Assembly (NCBI RefSeq): GCF_000419525.1
Contig: NZ_ATTE01000001.1
Location: forward strand, 2,278,655-2,342,654
Source: Leucothrix mucor DSM 2157
Lineage (GTDB): Bacteria > Pseudomonadota > Gammaproteobacteria > Thiotrichales > Thiotrichaceae
Reading direction: 5' to 3'
DNA length: 64,000 nucleotides
The notes under the pieces were generated by a model that was not told the origin of the DNA, did no database searches, and worked only from the letters and a program-made list of their open reading frames with translations. The translations under genes and the position numbers were made by a program. Each line of letters opens with the position of its first letter. The stretch's first letter is position 1. This document shows positions 43,258-55,236 of this stretch, one piece after another.

Positions 43258-44535
43258 ATGATTTTTTCGTCCCTAGACTTGGCACCTGACCTTCAAAAAG
43301 CCATCGATGCCTGTGGCTATACCAAAATGACTCCCATTCAGGAGCAAGCAATTATCCCGGCTCGCCGTGGAAAAGATATTCTGGCGACCGCACAAACCGG
43401 CACGGGTAAAACCGCCGCTTTTGCTGTTCCGTTATTACAACGCTTAATCGATAAGCCACGCCAAGAGAGCCAAGGCAAGAATCCGCGAGCTTTAATCCTC
43501 ACCCCGACGCGTGAATTGGCCGAGCAGTTAGCCAGCACGATTGGTGGCTATGCAGAGTTTCTGCCGCTATCGATTATGGCTGCTTATGGCGGCGCAAAGA
43601 TGGGTGGTCAGGCCGCTAAGCTGAAAGTCGGCGTTGATGTCTTGATTGCAACTCCTGGTCGCCTACTGGAACATCTGGAACAATGTAATGTTGACCTAGC
43701 TTCAGTTGAATACCTAGTGTTAGATGAAGCAGATCGTATGCTGGATATGGGCTTTATTGCCGATGTACAAGCACTGATCAAGCTCACACCCAAGCAGCGC
43801 CAGACATTATTATTCTCAGCGACGTTATCGCCTGCCGTGAATGAGTTATCACACAAGCTTTTGAAAAACCCGCTGACCATTCGCGTGACCAAAGCCAATA
43901 GCACCGCTGATACCGTGCAGCACGTGGTATATCCGGTCGAAGAGCGCCGTAAAATTGATCTATTTCTGGATTTACTGGAAGAGTTTAACTGGTATCAAGT
44001 ATTGGTTTTCACCAGTACTAAACAACAAGCTGATGAACTCAAGCTAAAGCTCAAAAAGCATCCCGTAGCAATTTGCCATGGTGATAAAAGCCAAGGTTCA
44101 CGCCGTCGTGCAATCGCTGATTTCAAATCTGCCAAAGTACAGATTCTGATTGCAACTGAAGTTGCAGCCCGTGGATTGGATATCGAAGGCTTAGAATATG
44201 TGGTGAATTTCAACCTACCGTATCTGGCGGAAGACTATGTGCATCGCATTGGTCGCGCCGGACGCGCAGGTCAGGATGGCTATGCAATTTCCTTTGTGAG
44301 CCGTGAAGAAGAGCGCAATCTGGATAACATCCAACGCCTGATCGGCCAAAAAATCAAGCGCGTGTACCGTGATGGTTTTGAAGTGAATTTACGTGATGAG
44401 CTGGTTAATAAAATTGCTGAGCACAAACGCCCGATGCGCATGAATAAAGCCTCTCAAACTATCATCAAAAACACTCCTGATGGTGGCAAGCGCAAGTCCA
44501 GCTCTAAAAAGGCAGGCAAAAACCCGAACAAATAG
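43258..44535 (+). CDS. rhlE: DEAD-box ATP-dependent RNA helicase, RhlE-like
   Basis: The 425-residue protein has all DEAD-box motifs: the Q motif (TPIQEQAI), TAQTGTGKTAAF, TPTRELAEQ, TPGRLLE, LVLDEADRMLDMGF, LFSATLSP, ATEVAARGLDIEGL and HRIGRAGRAG. A short basic, disordered tail (KRKSSSKKAGKNPNK) ends it. It unwinds short RNA duplexes in ribosome assembly or RNA decay. The family is RhlE by general likeness, and the tail is shorter than in E. coli RhlE. A GGAAAC ribosome site lies before the ATG. Confidence 0.9.
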   Translation: MIFSSLDLAPDLQKAIDACGYTKMTPIQEQAIIPARRGKDILATAQTGTGKTAAFAVPLLQRLIDKPRQESQGKNPRALILTPTRELAEQLASTIGGYAEFLPLSIMAAYGGAKMGGQAAKLKVGVDVLIATPGRLLEHLEQCNVDLASVEYLVLDEADRMLDMGFIADVQALIKLTPKQRQTLLFSATLSPAVNELSHKLLKNPLTIRVTKANSTADTVQHVVYPVEERRKIDLFLDLLEEFNWYQVLVFTSTKQQADELKLKLKKHPVAICHGDKSQGSRRRAIADFKSAKVQILIATEVAARGLDIEGLEYVVNFNLPYLAEDYVHRIGRAGRAGQDGYAISFVSREEERNLDNIQRLIGQKIKRVYRDGFEVNLRDELVNKIAEHKRPMRMNKASQTIIKNTPDGGKRKSSSKKAGKNPNK

Positions 44536-44596
44536 ATAAAAATGAGTGGCTTGGTTATAGTGCAGCAATACTATTCTCTACAGGATACCTGCTGCT

Positions 44597-45460
44597 TTGA
44601 CCGAGTCATTCATCTCCCGCCCTTACCGCATCGGCCTACCCCAATGGCATCACACAGACTGGTACGCGCCTGATCATCTTAGCGCCAATTCTTTGGCAGT
44701 CTACTCTCAACACTTTTCATCCGTAGAAGGCAATCATAGTTTCTATGGTTTACCAAGTGTCAGTAGCGTTCAGCAATGGGCTGAGCAGACTCCGGCTGGC
44801 TTTGAGTTCTGCTTTAAGTTTCCTCGCAGTATTAGCCACAGCGGCGACCTGTTGGCCTGTGAGGCATTAGTGGATGAGTTTATTGCGCGTATTGCGCCGC
44901 TAGGGCCGCGTATTGGCATTATCTGGTTGCAGCTAAGCCAGCAGTTTTCTCCGCAACATCTGGAGTCTCTGAACCTGTTTCTGCTGCGCTTACCCAAGCA
45001 ATATTGCTATGCGGTGGAAGTACGCAATCTCAGACTATTCGACAAGAGCACTTTTGAAACGGAACTCAATCAGATTTTAATCCAGCACCAAGTCAATCGC
45101 GTGATTTTCGATACGCGCAGTTTATTTGCCAACCCCGCAGAAGACGCTGAAACGTTGGATGCCCTGCGTAAGAAGCCCCGAGTGCCAACCCATGTCATTG
45201 CAACTGCTGATCAGCCACTGGTGCGCTTTATTAGCCCTGTGAATACTGAGCTGTGCTATCAGTCACTAAAGCCGTGGATTAACAAGTTTGTACAGTGGAT
45301 TGATGAAGGAAGAAAGCCCTCTATCTTTTTTCATACACCGGGAAATGAAACCGCACCTGAATTGGCGCAGTGGTTTGCTCAGCGCCTGCATGAAGCCAAG
45401 CCGGAGATTCCAGCCTTAACGCTTTGGGATAGACAACCTAAGCAAGGGTCGCTGCTGTAG
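44597..45460 (+). CDS. DUF72 family protein
   Basis: The 287-residue protein of the DUF72/YecE family has the typical RIGLPQWHHTDWY, FSSVEGNHSFYGLPS, FEFCFKFPRSISHSGDL and FVQWIDEGRKPSIFFHTPGN segments of a TIM-barrel-like fold. The function is unknown. The start is TTG at 44597, with AGGA some 11 bases upstream; no better start is seen. It follows the helicase gene by 61 bases and ends at a strong terminator before the opposing tRNA gene. Confidence 0.88.
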   Translation: MTESFISRPYRIGLPQWHHTDWYAPDHLSANSLAVYSQHFSSVEGNHSFYGLPSVSSVQQWAEQTPAGFEFCFKFPRSISHSGDLLACEALVDEFIARIAPLGPRIGIIWLQLSQQFSPQHLESLNLFLLRLPKQYCYAVEVRNLRLFDKSTFETELNQILIQHQVNRVIFDTRSLFANPAEDAETLDALRKKPRVPTHVIATADQPLVRFISPVNTELCYQSLKPWINKFVQWIDEGRKPSIFFHTPGNETAPELAQWFAQRLHEAKPEIPALTLWDRQPKQGSLL

Positions 45461-45480
45461 ATTTATAGGAATTACAGGCA

Positions 45481-45514
45481 AAAAAAGCCTGCTATCGCTA
45501 GCAGGCTTTTTTTT
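45481..45514. terminator. Bidirectional terminator between the DUF72 gene and tRNA-Ser
   Basis: A 14-bp stem (AAAAAAGCCTGCTA with TAGCAGGCTTTTTT) has a TCGC loop and T/A runs on both sides. It serves the DUF72 gene rightward and the tRNA gene leftward. Confidence 0.93.
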
Positions 45515-45520
45515 AATTCT

Positions 45521-45611
45521 TGGCGGAGAGACAGGGATTCGAACCCTGGGTGGGCTACAAACCCACGCCGGTTTTCAAGACCGGTGCATTCGACCACTCT
45601 GCCATCTCTCC
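45521..45611 (-). tRNA. tRNA-Ser (anticodon UGA)
   Basis: The minus strand folds as a class II tRNA with acceptor GGAGAGA/TCTCTCC, anticodon stem ACCGG/CCGG around CTTGAAA (anticodon TGA), a long variable arm GCGTGGG...CCCAC and T arm CAGGGTTCGAATCCCTG. The discriminator is G and CCA is encoded. It reads UCA and, by wobble, UCG serine codons. Confidence 0.97.
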
Positions 45612-45676
45612 GAAGAGCGCGTATAATAATAAAATTATTTGCATCGCGCTAGGAAAATTTTCACTTTTTTTGAAAT

Positions 45677-46009
45677 TTATTCGCTTTGATTACCCAAAGC
45701 CGAAATTCCGGGAAAAACGGACACATTATCACCGCCATCATAGTCAGTAATCTTACACACGCCGCGTTCTTTTACTTCATCAATCCGAATAATCGCATGC
45801 AGAGGTATAAAGCTGCGCTTCACCCCGCTAAATTCGGCTTTTAACTTTTCTTCACTAGGATCAATAACGACCTCGCTAGCATTTCCAAAGACGATTTCTT
45901 CAATCGCCAGAAATCCGTACAAATCAGATTCGTAAACCTGCTTTGCAAAAATATCATAGACTTTGTCTTTGTTGATAAAACTGATTTTATAGAGTCGTGA
46001 ATCGTTCAC
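45677..46009 (-). CDS. DUF1820 family protein
   Basis: The 110-residue protein opens [20 protein letters not shown], with [13 protein letters not shown] and [15 protein letters not shown], and matches the DUF1820 family of gammaproteobacteria. The function is unknown. It has no membrane helix or signal. It starts at GTG 46009 behind GGATGA. The distal 30 residues are loosely conserved and carry GGDN and FPG turns. It stands alone between the tRNA and the transglycosylase. Confidence 0.85.
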   Translation of the reverse strand: MNDSRLYKISFINKDKVYDIFAKQVYESDLYGFLAIEEIVFGNASEVVIDPSEEKLKAEFSGVKRSFIPLHAIIRIDEVKERGVCKITDYDGGDNVSVFPGISALGNQSE

Positions 46010-46101
46010 TCGTCATCCACCTTGAATAAATTGATCGGCCTTTCTACCAGAAAACCAAAGTATTGGCACCTGTTTTCTAGTTATTCCAAAAGAATGTAGG
46101 A

Positions 46102-47432
46102 TTAGTTAGCACTTACGTTCTCTTGCTCGCGCATAAGCTCCAGCAGCGGCACAGTGACATAACCATCAGCAGTTAATTGATGGTTTAGCTGCCAAGCCCT
46201 AAGCGCCTGACGCGTATTAGGTCCGATAATTCCATCGACCTCACCCACATCATAGCCAGAATCGAGAAGTAAGGTTTGTAACTCCTCCTTCTGCGAACGA
46301 CTCAGGGACACATCCGAACGCGGCCAGGAAGCGGTCAGCACTTTGCCATGCGCAATACTCTCTGCCAGCAAAGATACCGCTAGTACATAACTGGTCGATA
46401 GATTATAGCGCTTGATGACTTCAAAGTTTTCAAACACCAGAAACACTGGGCCTTTAGCCCCAGCCGGTAGAAACAGTTTTCCCGACAGTGTTTTATCGGC
46501 AAACGGCTCACCACTGGCGCTATGCACATCTAACGATTCCCAACGCTTTACACTCATTTCATAGTTAAGTGGGTTTAGCTTCCAAGGGAATGATTTCGGT
46601 AAACGAACCTCAAGCCCCCAAGGTTGGCCTGCTTGCCATCCTGATGATTGGAGAAAGTTAGCGATCGAGGCAAAAATGTCATCATGGCTCCCCAAATATC
46701 GCTCACACCGTCATTATCCTGATCAACCGCATAGCGCTGGTAAGTACCCGGAATAAATTGTGGTTGTCCCATTGCACCAGCCCAAGAGCCAATCATTTGC
46801 TCAGGCTTGACCTGACCCGCTTCAAGGATTTGTAATGTGGCGATAAGTTGCTTGCCAGCAAAGTCTGCACGCTTACCTTCATAAGCCAAGGTGGCCAATG
46901 AACGGATCACGTTGAAGTTACCGAAGTTGCGCCCAAAGTCACTTTCCAGTACCCAGATAGCAATCATATACTCGCCATCCACACCATACTGATCTTTCAG
47001 AGTGCGCAGGAGTTTGCGGTGCTTTAATAACTCCGTGCGACCACGAGCAATTCGTTTTTGGGAAATGGCACGATCCAGATATTCCCAGATAGCTAGAGAG
47101 AATTCCGGTTGGCGGGAGTCTAACTTAAGTACAACGTCATCAGGCTCAGCACCTGCCAGCGTAGTATCAAATATCTCAGGATTAAGCCCTTCAGCAATTA
47201 GGGTCTCACGAAACGAACGCTTCCACTCATCAAAACTTTGGGGGCTCTCAGCGATAACTCCAAGCTGGGCGGCATTGTCTTTGGGAGCAATGGACTCAAG
47301 TCCGGCGGAGCGGCCTTTAGCCTTAGTGGAAATGGGCTTAAGTTCGACGGTATTATCTTCAGCAGTAACAGATACCGTCAGAGTGCTAAGCACTAGCAGT
47401 CCTGCACTGCAATACACACTGCGTCGTATCAT
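46102..47432 (-). pseudogene. Lytic murein transglycosylase (MltB family), frameshifted
   Basis: The first frame (47432 to about 46690) has a signal peptide (about residues 1-24) and a GH103-type domain with catalytic glutamate in IAIWVLESDFGRNFGN and GSWAGAMGQPQFIPGTYQRY. It then runs out of frame after SDIWG and would end at 46575. The next frame continues exactly where expected (SHDDIFASIANFLQSSGWQ) to a C-terminal peptidoglycan-binding domain (GYDVGEVDGIIGPNTRQALR). One missing G in the GGGG run (46690-46693) explains it. Restored, the protein has 443 residues. It follows lptE by five bases. A sequencing error cannot be excluded, and the truncated form would lose part of its fold. Confidence 0.88.
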
Positions 47433-47437
47433 ATTTC

Positions 47438-47932
47438 CTAGAGCGGAATGCTTTTCAGGCGAAGCAGAATCAAGCGAGCGGCATCTTCACGTAAAGCTTT
47501 ACGGATTTTGCGTTGCTCTTCTTGCTTACCCAATACATAGTCAGCATCGTAGTTCAGGGTATTATCAAGGCTCATAAGATATGGGCCATGCTGCTTGCCA
47601 TTCACTTCAAAGCTGTAACTGAACTTCATGGTAAGCAGATACTGGCGCACTTCCAGGTCAGAGTCATAAGAGAGTACGCGACGCTCTTCCTCTAAATCAG
47701 AAATACTCAGCTGAACCGGCAAATCACCGTTTTCCAGCAACTGACTGCGGGCATCAATAAACGCAATTTTCAGCACACTGCCAAAATTACGATCGACATC
47801 AACCCCTTTTAAACCAACCTGCTGCATGGCTTCAGGCAGCGGTTGGCTTTCGCGCAAATTAAAGCCGCAGGCGCTGAGCATTACACTCAGCACCAACAAG
47901 AGACCTAGCTTATAAACGTGTTTCATGTGCAT
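47438..47932 (-). CDS. lptE: LPS assembly lipoprotein LptE
   Basis: This outer-membrane lipoprotein plugs LptD and helps insert lipopolysaccharide. From ATG 47932 (AGGAGG four bases upstream) it has 164 residues, with a lipoprotein signal ending LSAC and then GFNLRESQPLPEAM. The segment SDLEEERRVLSYDSDLEVRQYLL and the C-terminal EDAARLILLRLKSIPL fit the family. The open frame extends 13 codons further up into the leuS end, but the ribosome site favours this start. It follows leuS, as in E. coli, but holA is absent after it. Confidence 0.93.
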   Translation of the reverse strand: MHMKHVYKLGLLLVLSVMLSACGFNLRESQPLPEAMQQVGLKGVDVDRNFGSVLKIAFIDARSQLLENGDLPVQLSISDLEEERRVLSYDSDLEVRQYLLTMKFSYSFEVNGKQHGPYLMSLDNTLNYDADYVLGKQEEQRKIRKALREDAARLILLRLKSIPL

Positions 47933-47957
47933 GGTGCCTCCTGAATTGCGGCTTGGT

Positions 47958-50594
<2,637 letters not shown>

Positions 50595-50737
50595 TTAATC
50601 CCATCTGCCAGTGATGAATGTCGGAATAGCCAGATATTTATGCGGTTGTGGTACGATCCTGCTCTCCACTGATACCCCTTAGCCACCAACTAGTCTAAAA
50701 TAGCAGGTACTCTTTCATTTGCTGACAGGACTTTTCC

Positions 50738-51754
50738 ATGTATACATCCGGCACCACACTTTCAACTTTCATCATTGAAGAAAAACGTCGCCTCGGAGAA
50801 CAAGCAACCGGAGAGTTTACCGGCCTACTAAACGATATCAGCATTGCCTGCAAAAGCATTGCCGCCTTAGTCAACAAAGGCGCATTAGCTGGCGTATTAG
50901 GTGTTGCCGGCTCTGAAAATGCCATGGGTGATGCACAAAAGAAAATGGATCTGATCGCCAATGATCTGTTTATTAATGCCCTGCAAAACAATGGCCACTG
51001 CGCCGGAATGGCTTCCGAAGAGCTGGACGAAATCCTAACGCTGCCAGAAGGAAAGGTACGCGGTAGCTACCTAGTCACCTTCGACCCGTTGGATGGCTCA
51101 TCCAATATGGATATCAATATTGACGTTGGGGCTATTTTCTCAGTACTTAAAGCGCCCAAAGGCAAGCAAGACCCAACCGCTGAAGATTTCTCTCGCGCTG
51201 GCGTTGAGCAAATTGCCGCAGGTTATTGCCTGTACGGCCCTTCAACCATGTTTGTACTGACCACCGGCAATGGCGTGAATGGCTTCACACTGGATACCAC
51301 GATTGGTGAATTCATCCTGACTCACCCTGAGATGAAAGTCCCAGAAACCACTCAAGAGTTTGCCATCAATGCCTCTAACCAGCGCCATTGGGAGCCAGCA
51401 GTTCAGCGCTACTTTGCAGACTGCTTAGCAGGCGAAGAAGGCCCCTTAGCTAAGAATTACAATATGCGCTGGGTGGCAGCCATGGTGGGTGAAGTACACC
51501 GCATCTTATGCCGTGGCGGTGTGTTTCTGTATCCGATTGATGAGCGTAATCGTGACGCGGGCGGCAAGCTGCGCCTTCTGTACGAAGGAAACCCAATGGC
51601 AATGATTATGGAGCAAGCTGGTGGATTGGCTTCAACCGGTTATGGCCGGATTATGGAAGTTGCGCCGAATGGCGACCCACATCAGCGTGTGGCCGTGATT
51701 ATGGGCTCCAAGCAAGAAGTTGAAACCATTTTGGCCTATCACGACGCGGGCTAA
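50738..51754 (+). CDS. fbp: Fructose-1,6-bisphosphatase, class I
   Basis: It removes the 1-phosphate of fructose-1,6-bisphosphate in gluconeogenesis (or in the Calvin cycle in autotrophs). The 338-residue protein has the metal site VTFDPLDGSSNMDINIDVG and the substrate loop GGVFLYPIDERNRDAGGKLRLLYE. GMASEELDEI holds another metal-ligand pair. The monocistronic gene ends at a bidirectional terminator. Fbp alone does not show autotrophy, since no RuBisCO or phosphoribulokinase is in the window. Confidence 0.96.
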   Translation: MYTSGTTLSTFIIEEKRRLGEQATGEFTGLLNDISIACKSIAALVNKGALAGVLGVAGSENAMGDAQKKMDLIANDLFINALQNNGHCAGMASEELDEILTLPEGKVRGSYLVTFDPLDGSSNMDINIDVGAIFSVLKAPKGKQDPTAEDFSRAGVEQIAAGYCLYGPSTMFVLTTGNGVNGFTLDTTIGEFILTHPEMKVPETTQEFAINASNQRHWEPAVQRYFADCLAGEEGPLAKNYNMRWVAAMVGEVHRILCRGGVFLYPIDERNRDAGGKLRLLYEGNPMAMIMEQAGGLASTGYGRIMEVAPNGDPHQRVAVIMGSKQEVETILAYHDAG

Positions 51755-51785
51755 TTAACCGCTTAAATGCCAAATAACTGACAAG

Positions 51786-51814
51786 AAAATGCCCGAGCAA
51801 GTCGGGTATTTTTT
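51786..51814. terminator. Terminator between fbp and pgsA
   Basis: A hairpin (AATGCCCGA with TCGGGTATT, one G-U pair) is followed by TTTTT on the fbp strand and preceded by an A run for the other strand. It lies between convergent genes. Confidence 0.85.
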
Positions 51815-51820
51815 ATGAGC

Positions 51821-52369
51821 TTATTCTGTTGTATCAGGCCGGAATGCATCTTTGAGATACAACACCATCGACCATAGGGTCAGAATCGTCGCAATCGCCA
51901 ACAGGAACAAACCAATTTCATGCAGTGGCAATCCCAGCATCGGCTTGTCATATAGCAAAAAGGTTAGTGACATAATCTGAGCGGCTGTTTTCAGCTTTCC
52001 AGTAAATGCCACCGCCACCTTACTGCGCTGACCAACCTCTGCCATCCATTCGCGTAAGGCTGAAATCACCAGTTCACGACTAATAATAATGGCAGCGGCT
52101 AAGGTCACCCAGATATTTGCCTGACTTTCTACAATCAAAATCAAGGCAACGGCGACCATTAACTTATCCGCAACTGGATCAAGGAAAGCGCCGAATCGAG
52201 ACTCCTGCCCCCAGCGGCGAGCTAAATATCCATCCGCCCAATCAGTGAAACCTGCTAATGCAAAGACCACAGCGCTGGTGAGTGGGAAATCGAGATAAAA
52301 CAAGGCCACCATAAAGGGAATGGCGAGTATTCGGAGATAGGTGAGGAGGATCGGGATGTTAAAAACCAT
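51821..52369 (-). CDS. pgsA: CDP-diacylglycerol--glycerol-3-phosphate 3-phosphatidyltransferase
   Basis: It makes phosphatidylglycerophosphate, the committed step to phosphatidylglycerol and cardiolipin. The 182-residue inner-membrane protein has the CDP-alcohol phosphotransferase motif DWADGYLARRWGQESRFGAF LDPVADK, holding D-G-x2-A-R-x8-G-x3-D-x3-D. It starts MVFNIPILLTYLRILAIPFM, as usual. It follows uvrC by 43 bases, a pairing also found in E. coli and Pseudomonas (uvrC-pgsA). Confidence 0.96.
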   Translation of the reverse strand: MVFNIPILLTYLRILAIPFMVALFYLDFPLTSAVVFALAGFTDWADGYLARRWGQESRFGAFLDPVADKLMVAVALILIVESQANIWVTLAAAIIISRELVISALREWMAEVGQRSKVAVAFTGKLKTAAQIMSLTFLLYDKPMLGLPLHEIGLFLLAIATILTLWSMVLYLKDAFRPDTTE

Positions 52370-52412
52370 GTTCGTACCAACGCTATTTTAGGGGTCAACG
52401 ACAAATTGGCCA

Positions 52413-54242
52413 CTAGTCGCCATTAAATCGATCATAAATTTTTTCTGCCAAAGCCCGGCTAATTCCGTTTACTTTTGACAGCTCTTCGACACTGGCACGG
52501 GTAATGGCCCGCTGGCCACCAAACTGCTTGAGCAACTCCTGCCGACGTTTTGGCCCGAGCCCTTCAATAGACTCTAACGGCGAACTGGTACGTGCTTTTT
52601 GACGACGCTGACGGTGCCCAGTAATGGCAAACCGATGCGCCTCATCGCGAATTTGTTGAATCAGATGTAAGGCACTGGAGTGCGGGGGAAGTTCAACACG
52701 TCGCTTGCCAATGGTGAGCGTATCCAGCTCCGCACGCCGGCCCTCACCTTTAGTCACACCAATAATATCGATGCCTGAAATCTGTAGCTCCTGAAGCACT
52801 TTAATCGCTTCATTGACCTGGCCCTTACCGCCATCAATAAACAGGATATCCGGCAAATTAGATTCGCCATCCTGGTTTTGCACTTTGGCAAAGCGTCGTG
52901 ATAAGGCCTGAGACATCGCCGCATAATCATCACCAGGCGTAATGCCGTTAATGTTATAACGCCGGTACTCACTTTTTAATGGCCCTTCAACCCCAAACAC
53001 CACTTGCGAAGCAACCGTCGCCTCACCTTGTGTATGACTGATGTCGTAGCATTCCATACGGGCCGGAATATAGTCTAAACCCAAGGCCTCCTGCAATGAA
53101 ACAACCTGCTTTTCCAAGCTATCTTTGGAAATCAGTTTATTCTGCAGTGCATGGAGCGCATTTCGTTCGGCCATCGCTACCCAGCGGGCACCATCACCAC
53201 GCGGCTTACTGGTCAAAGCCACTTTACGCTCTGCTTTAGAGCTTAGCATTTCTGCCATTAACTCTGCATCATCCGGCACATGATTCATCAACAGTTTGGC
53301 AGGTATCGTGCGATTGAGATAGTACTGGCCGATAAAGTTGCTTAAAACACTGGCTTCGTTTAAATCGACGGCAGGTAGCTGTGGGAAATAATTGCGGCTT
53401 CCTAAGTTGTTACCAGCACGAATCGTCATCACGTGCACACAAGCAACATTCGAGGTTAGTTGCAGAGCAATCACATCCACATCGCCCTGCCCGCCACTAA
53501 TGTATTGCTGCTGGGAGATCAGGCGAACTTTCTCAATCTGGTCGCGATATTCGGCTGCTTGCTCATAACGAAGCTGAGCGGCTGCCTGATCCATTTGACT
53601 AACCAGTGACTCAATGACTTGTGGACTTTTTCCCTGCAAAAACTGCACGGTATAAGCGATACTTTCGCGATAATCCTCAACACTGATTTCTTCGGTGCAA
53701 GGCGCAGTACAGCGCTTAATCTGATATTGCAAACAAGGCCGTGAACGATTACTGAAATAACTATCTTCACATTGGCGCGCTTTAAATAGCTTTTGCAGCT
53801 GGCTTAAAGTCTCACGCACGGCCCCTGCGCTGGGGTAAGGGCCAAAGAACTGGCCTTTCTTTTTACGTGCCCCACGGTGGAAGCTCAGGCGTGGATACTT
53901 TCCGTCCGAGACATAGATATAAGGGTAACTTTTATCATCGCGCAGCAGCACATTATAACGTGTGCGGTGCTTTTTAATGAGATTGCTTTCCAGCAGCAGC
54001 GCTTCGGCTTCGGTGTCAGTAATGGTGATTTGCACATCGGCAATTTGCTTCACCATTGACCAAATACGGGAATTGACCAACGTATCGCGAAAATAGCTGG
54101 AAACCCTGTTTTTAAGGTCTTTCGCCTTACCCACATAGAGCACTGTATTTTCAGCGCTCATCATGCAGTACACCCCAGGCTTATGGGGAACAGTTTTCAA
54201 AAAGGCTTTGCTGTCAAAGCCCTCAGGTTTCGGCTCGCTCAT
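52413..54242 (-). CDS. uvrC: Excinuclease ABC subunit C
   Basis: It makes both cuts around UvrB-marked DNA damage. The 609-residue protein has an N-terminal GIY-YIG domain (PGVYCMMSAENTVLYVGKAK), the cysteine loop CLQYQIKRCTAPC, a UVR motif (AAAQLRYEQAAEYRDQI), the RNase H-like domain with ECYDISHTQGE and LPDILFIDGGKGQV, and tandem helix-hairpin-helix at the end (IEGLGPKRRQELLKQFGG). The length is normal. It lies 15 bases after fabH on the same strand, so the fab/pls group may feed transcription into uvrC-pgsA. Confidence 0.97.
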   Translation of the reverse strand: MSEPKPEGFDSKAFLKTVPHKPGVYCMMSAENTVLYVGKAKDLKNRVSSYFRDTLVNSRIWSMVKQIADVQITITDTEAEALLLESNLIKKHRTRYNVLLRDDKSYPYIYVSDGKYPRLSFHRGARKKKGQFFGPYPSAGAVRETLSQLQKLFKARQCEDSYFSNRSRPCLQYQIKRCTAPCTEEISVEDYRESIAYTVQFLQGKSPQVIESLVSQMDQAAAQLRYEQAAEYRDQIEKVRLISQQQYISGGQGDVDVIALQLTSNVACVHVMTIRAGNNLGSRNYFPQLPAVDLNEASVLSNFIGQYYLNRTIPAKLLMNHVPDDAELMAEMLSSKAERKVALTSKPRGDGARWVAMAERNALHALQNKLISKDSLEKQVVSLQEALGLDYIPARMECYDISHTQGEATVASQVVFGVEGPLKSEYRRYNINGITPGDDYAAMSQALSRRFAKVQNQDGESNLPDILFIDGGKGQVNEAIKVLQELQISGIDIIGVTKGEGRRAELDTLTIGKRRVELPPHSSALHLIQQIRDEAHRFAITGHRQRRQKARTSSPLESIEGLGPKRRQELLKQFGGQRAITRASVEELSKVNGISRALAEKIYDRFNGD

Positions 54243-54257
54243 ACAGAGTGTCCGGCT

Positions 54258-55223
54258 TTAGAAACGAATTAAGGCAGAGCCCCAGGTAAATCCACCACCA
54301 AAACCTTCCAATAGAATGGTCTGGCCGCGCTTGATACGACCATCGCGCACCGCCTCATCCAGAGCCAGCGGTATTGATGCACTGGAGGTATTACCATGGC
54401 GCTCAACGGTGACAACCACCTGTTCCATTGGCATTTTTAATTTCTTGGCAGTCGCTGTGATGATGCGAATATTAGCCTGATGCGGTACCAGCCAGTCAAT
54501 GTCGGACTTATCGAGCCCACTCGCCTCTAAAGTCTCATCAACAATCCGACCTAAGGTTCTCACCGCAAAGCGAAACACTTCATTACCCTGCATTTGCAAG
54601 TAGGCTTCGCCCTTCAGGTAATTTTCGCGGCCTTGAGAAATACCGCCACTCACATTCAATAAATGCTGGTAACGGCCATCGGCATGCAAATGAGTCGACA
54701 AGATGCCCGGCTCTTCATCGGCTTCCAACACCACAGCACCCGCGCCATCAGCAAATAATATGCAGGTGCCGCGATCCGTCCAGTCGATAATACGAGACAT
54801 CGCCTCAGCACCCACAACCAGTGCGCACTTATGCGTACCACTTTTGATAAATTTATCAGCAACTGCTAAAGCGTATACAAAGCCCGTACAAACCGCCTGA
54901 ACATCAAATGCCGTTGCGCCATTGGTATTCCCTAAACGCTCTTGCAATAAGCAGGCAGTACTTGGAAAAATAAGATCGGCTGTAGTCGTTGCGAAGATGA
55001 TCAGGTCAACGTCATTGACTGTTTTGCCTGCCATTTCCAAAGCACGACGACTGGCGTGCTCGCCCAACTCAGACACCGTTTCATCTTTAACAATATGCCT
55101 GGAATGAATACCCGTGCGCTCTACGATCCACTCATGCGACGTGTCTACTAACTTCTCAATATCATGATTTGTCATGATCCCAGGAGGCAGAAAACTTCCG
55201 GTGCCAGTGATTCGTGAATACAT
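54258..55223 (-). CDS. fabH: Beta-ketoacyl-ACP synthase III
   Basis: It starts fatty acid synthesis by condensing acetyl-CoA with malonyl-ACP. The protein has 321 residues from ATG 55223 ([14 protein letters not shown]), behind AAGGGA. A longer frame to 55310 runs into plsX and is not needed. The triad is C in [14 protein letters not shown] in [10 protein letters not shown] and N in [15 protein letters not shown]. It follows plsX by 13 bases, in the order rpmF-plsX-fabH as in E. coli. Confidence 0.96.
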   Translation of the reverse strand: MYSRITGTGSFLPPGIMTNHDIEKLVDTSHEWIVERTGIHSRHIVKDETVSELGEHASRRALEMAGKTVNDVDLIIFATTTADLIFPSTACLLQERLGNTNGATAFDVQAVCTGFVYALAVADKFIKSGTHKCALVVGAEAMSRIIDWTDRGTCILFADGAGAVVLEADEEPGILSTHLHADGRYQHLLNVSGGISQGRENYLKGEAYLQMQGNEVFRFAVRTLGRIVDETLEASGLDKSDIDWLVPHQANIRIITATAKKLKMPMEQVVVTVERHGNTSSASIPLALDEAVRDGRIKRGQTILLEGFGGGFTWGSALIRF

Positions 55224-55236
55224 TGGTTTCCCTTCT

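Noticed and set aside
45520-45750. Open frame beginning [14 protein letters not shown]
   Set aside because: It is the well-known false translation of the antisense strand of tRNA-Ser; the tRNA explains the sequence.
46102-46695. Separate 197-residue gene with a peptidoglycan-binding domain
   Set aside because: It begins at a TTG inside the transglycosylase and continues that protein after a one-base frameshift, so it is not an independent gene.
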